A stretch of 13,991 nt of DNA, taken from positions 1 to 13,991 of the forward strand of contig JACMJD010000460.1 in the NCBI GenBank assembly GCA_014380825.1, read 5' to 3'. Below are positions 13,404-13,991 of this stretch, one piece after another (position 1 is the stretch's first letter; each line of letters begins with the position of its first letter). Position numbers and translations under genes: made by a program. Below the pieces are notes generated by a model, which saw nothing but the letters and a program-made list of their open reading frames with translations, ran no database searches and had not been told where the DNA came from. Source of the stretch: Phycisphaerae bacterium (GTDB lineage: Bacteria; Planctomycetota; Phycisphaerae; Tepidisphaerales; Tepidisphaeraceae).

Positions 13404-13991
13404 ATGATCACTTCCATTTTGCTGAACATTCTCGGGCCGATCCTGTTGATGATCGCGCTGGGGGCTTTGCTACGCGTCAAATTCGGGATCGATCTGCCGA
13501 CGCTCAGCAAGCTGAACATTTATCTGCTCACGCCCGCGTTCATCTTTCGGCACGTGGCGTACAGCAAGCTGACCTGGGCGAGCATGGGCGGGATCGTGAC
13601 GATCACGATCGTGCAGGTGCTGACGCTGGGTGTGCTGATCTGGGGCATCGGCCGGGCGCTGCGCGTCAGCCGCAAGACGCTGTGCGCGATCGCGCTGGCG
13701 GTGATGTTTTACAACAGTGGGAACTATGGCCTGGCGCTGGCGGAGCTTGCGTATCCGAGCGACTCGCTGGCGAGCGGCGCTTCGAAGAACGGCGGGGCGG
13801 TGCAGGCGTTTGTCGTGCTCGTGCAGAACGTGCTGACCTTCACCGTCGGCCTGGCAATTGCGGCATCGGCGACCAAGACCAATTGGAAAGAGATCTTCAA
13901 GAAGCTGATGCATATGCCGGTGCTGTATATGCTGACCGCGGCGCTGGTGGCGCGATCGTGGCTGGGCATGGACCCGGCGAATCATTTGCCG
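13404..13991 (+). CDS. AEC-family (auxin efflux carrier-like) permease, N-terminal part
   Basis: An open frame of 196 codons runs from ATG 13404 to the window edge without a stop; the C-terminal part is missing. It is strongly hydrophobic, with about five to six membrane segments visible. Landmarks of the AEC transporter family are LGPILLMIALGALLR at 10-24, LSKLNIYLLTPAFIFRHVA near 33-51 and MFYNSGNYGLALAELAY near 101-117, which matches the conserved N-S-G-N-x-G motif before a membrane break. It would export or take up small organic acids or amino-acid-like solutes across the inner membrane; the substrate is unknown. An in-frame stop at 13365-13367 leaves this ATG as the first plausible start, but there is no Shine-Dalgarno. 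The inverted repeat at 13269-13346 lies upstream. Confidence 0.87.
   Translation, partial: MITSILLNILGPILLMIALGALLRVKFGIDLPTLSKLNIYLLTPAFIFRHVAYSKLTWASMGGIVTITIVQVLTLGVLIWGIGRALRVSRKTLCAIALAVMFYNSGNYGLALAELAYPSDSLASGASKNGGAVQAFVVLVQNVLTFTVGLAIAASATKTNWKEIFKKLMHMPVLYMLTAALVARSWLGMDPANHLP

Noticed and set aside
13470..13985. 171-codon minus-strand frame at the right edge
   Set aside because: Opposes a clear AEC permease frame with the N-S-G-N-x-G motif; its own product is Arg/His/Gln-rich with no family resemblance.

Overview
The window comes from a high-GC bacterial chromosome, most likely a planctomycete (Planctomycetota, possibly a Phycisphaerae or Tepidisphaerales lineage). The evidence is indirect: type II-like pseudopilins ending in an H-Xn-DG motif, a secreted esterase and a DUF4139 protein of the kinds common there, a DCC/wax-synthase-like membrane protein, and palindromic intergenic repeats. 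No rRNA, tRNA, CRISPR array, insertion sequence or phage gene was seen. Genes at both window edges are cut off.

Layout. 1-262 (minus) is the N-terminus of a membrane-anchored protein, perhaps an alpha/beta hydrolase. A pair of REP-like palindromes follows at 282-331. A small LysM lipoprotein (507-896, plus) ends at a strong intrinsic terminator. Two tandem paralogous pseudopilins (1007-1879 and 2139-2993, minus) follow, the second behind an unusual AT/GC mosaic leader. aroA (4072-5409) and a ThuA-like gene (3292-4053) form a minus-strand pair. Divergent from aroA is a 112-aa membrane protein whose perfect extended -10 lies so close to its ATG that its mRNA is probably leaderless. It ends in a 14-nt convergent overlap with the next operon.

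The most interesting part is 5813-9605. A GbsR/MarR-type regulator (9015-9545) is followed on the same strand by a three-gene set: a 140-aa membrane protein, a large fusion of a DCC thiol-oxidoreductase domain to an MBOAT wax-synthase-like acyltransferase plus a C-terminal membrane module, and a TIGR01777 sugar-epimerase-like SDR. Identical palindromes (ATTTCTGT-N4-ACAGAA) sit over the predicted promoter of the regulator and over the predicted promoter of the three-gene set. I read this as one local regulon: the regulator would repress itself and the membrane/lipid operon. The function of the system is unknown; lipid or wax-ester modification coupled to thiol redox is an inference.

On the plus strand, divergent from the regulator, lie a secreted alpha/beta-hydrolase esterase (9677-11062) and a secreted DUF4139 protein with a C-terminal coiled coil (11131-13257). 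A long inverted repeat (13269-13346) separates them from an AEC-family permease that runs off the window end (13404-13991).
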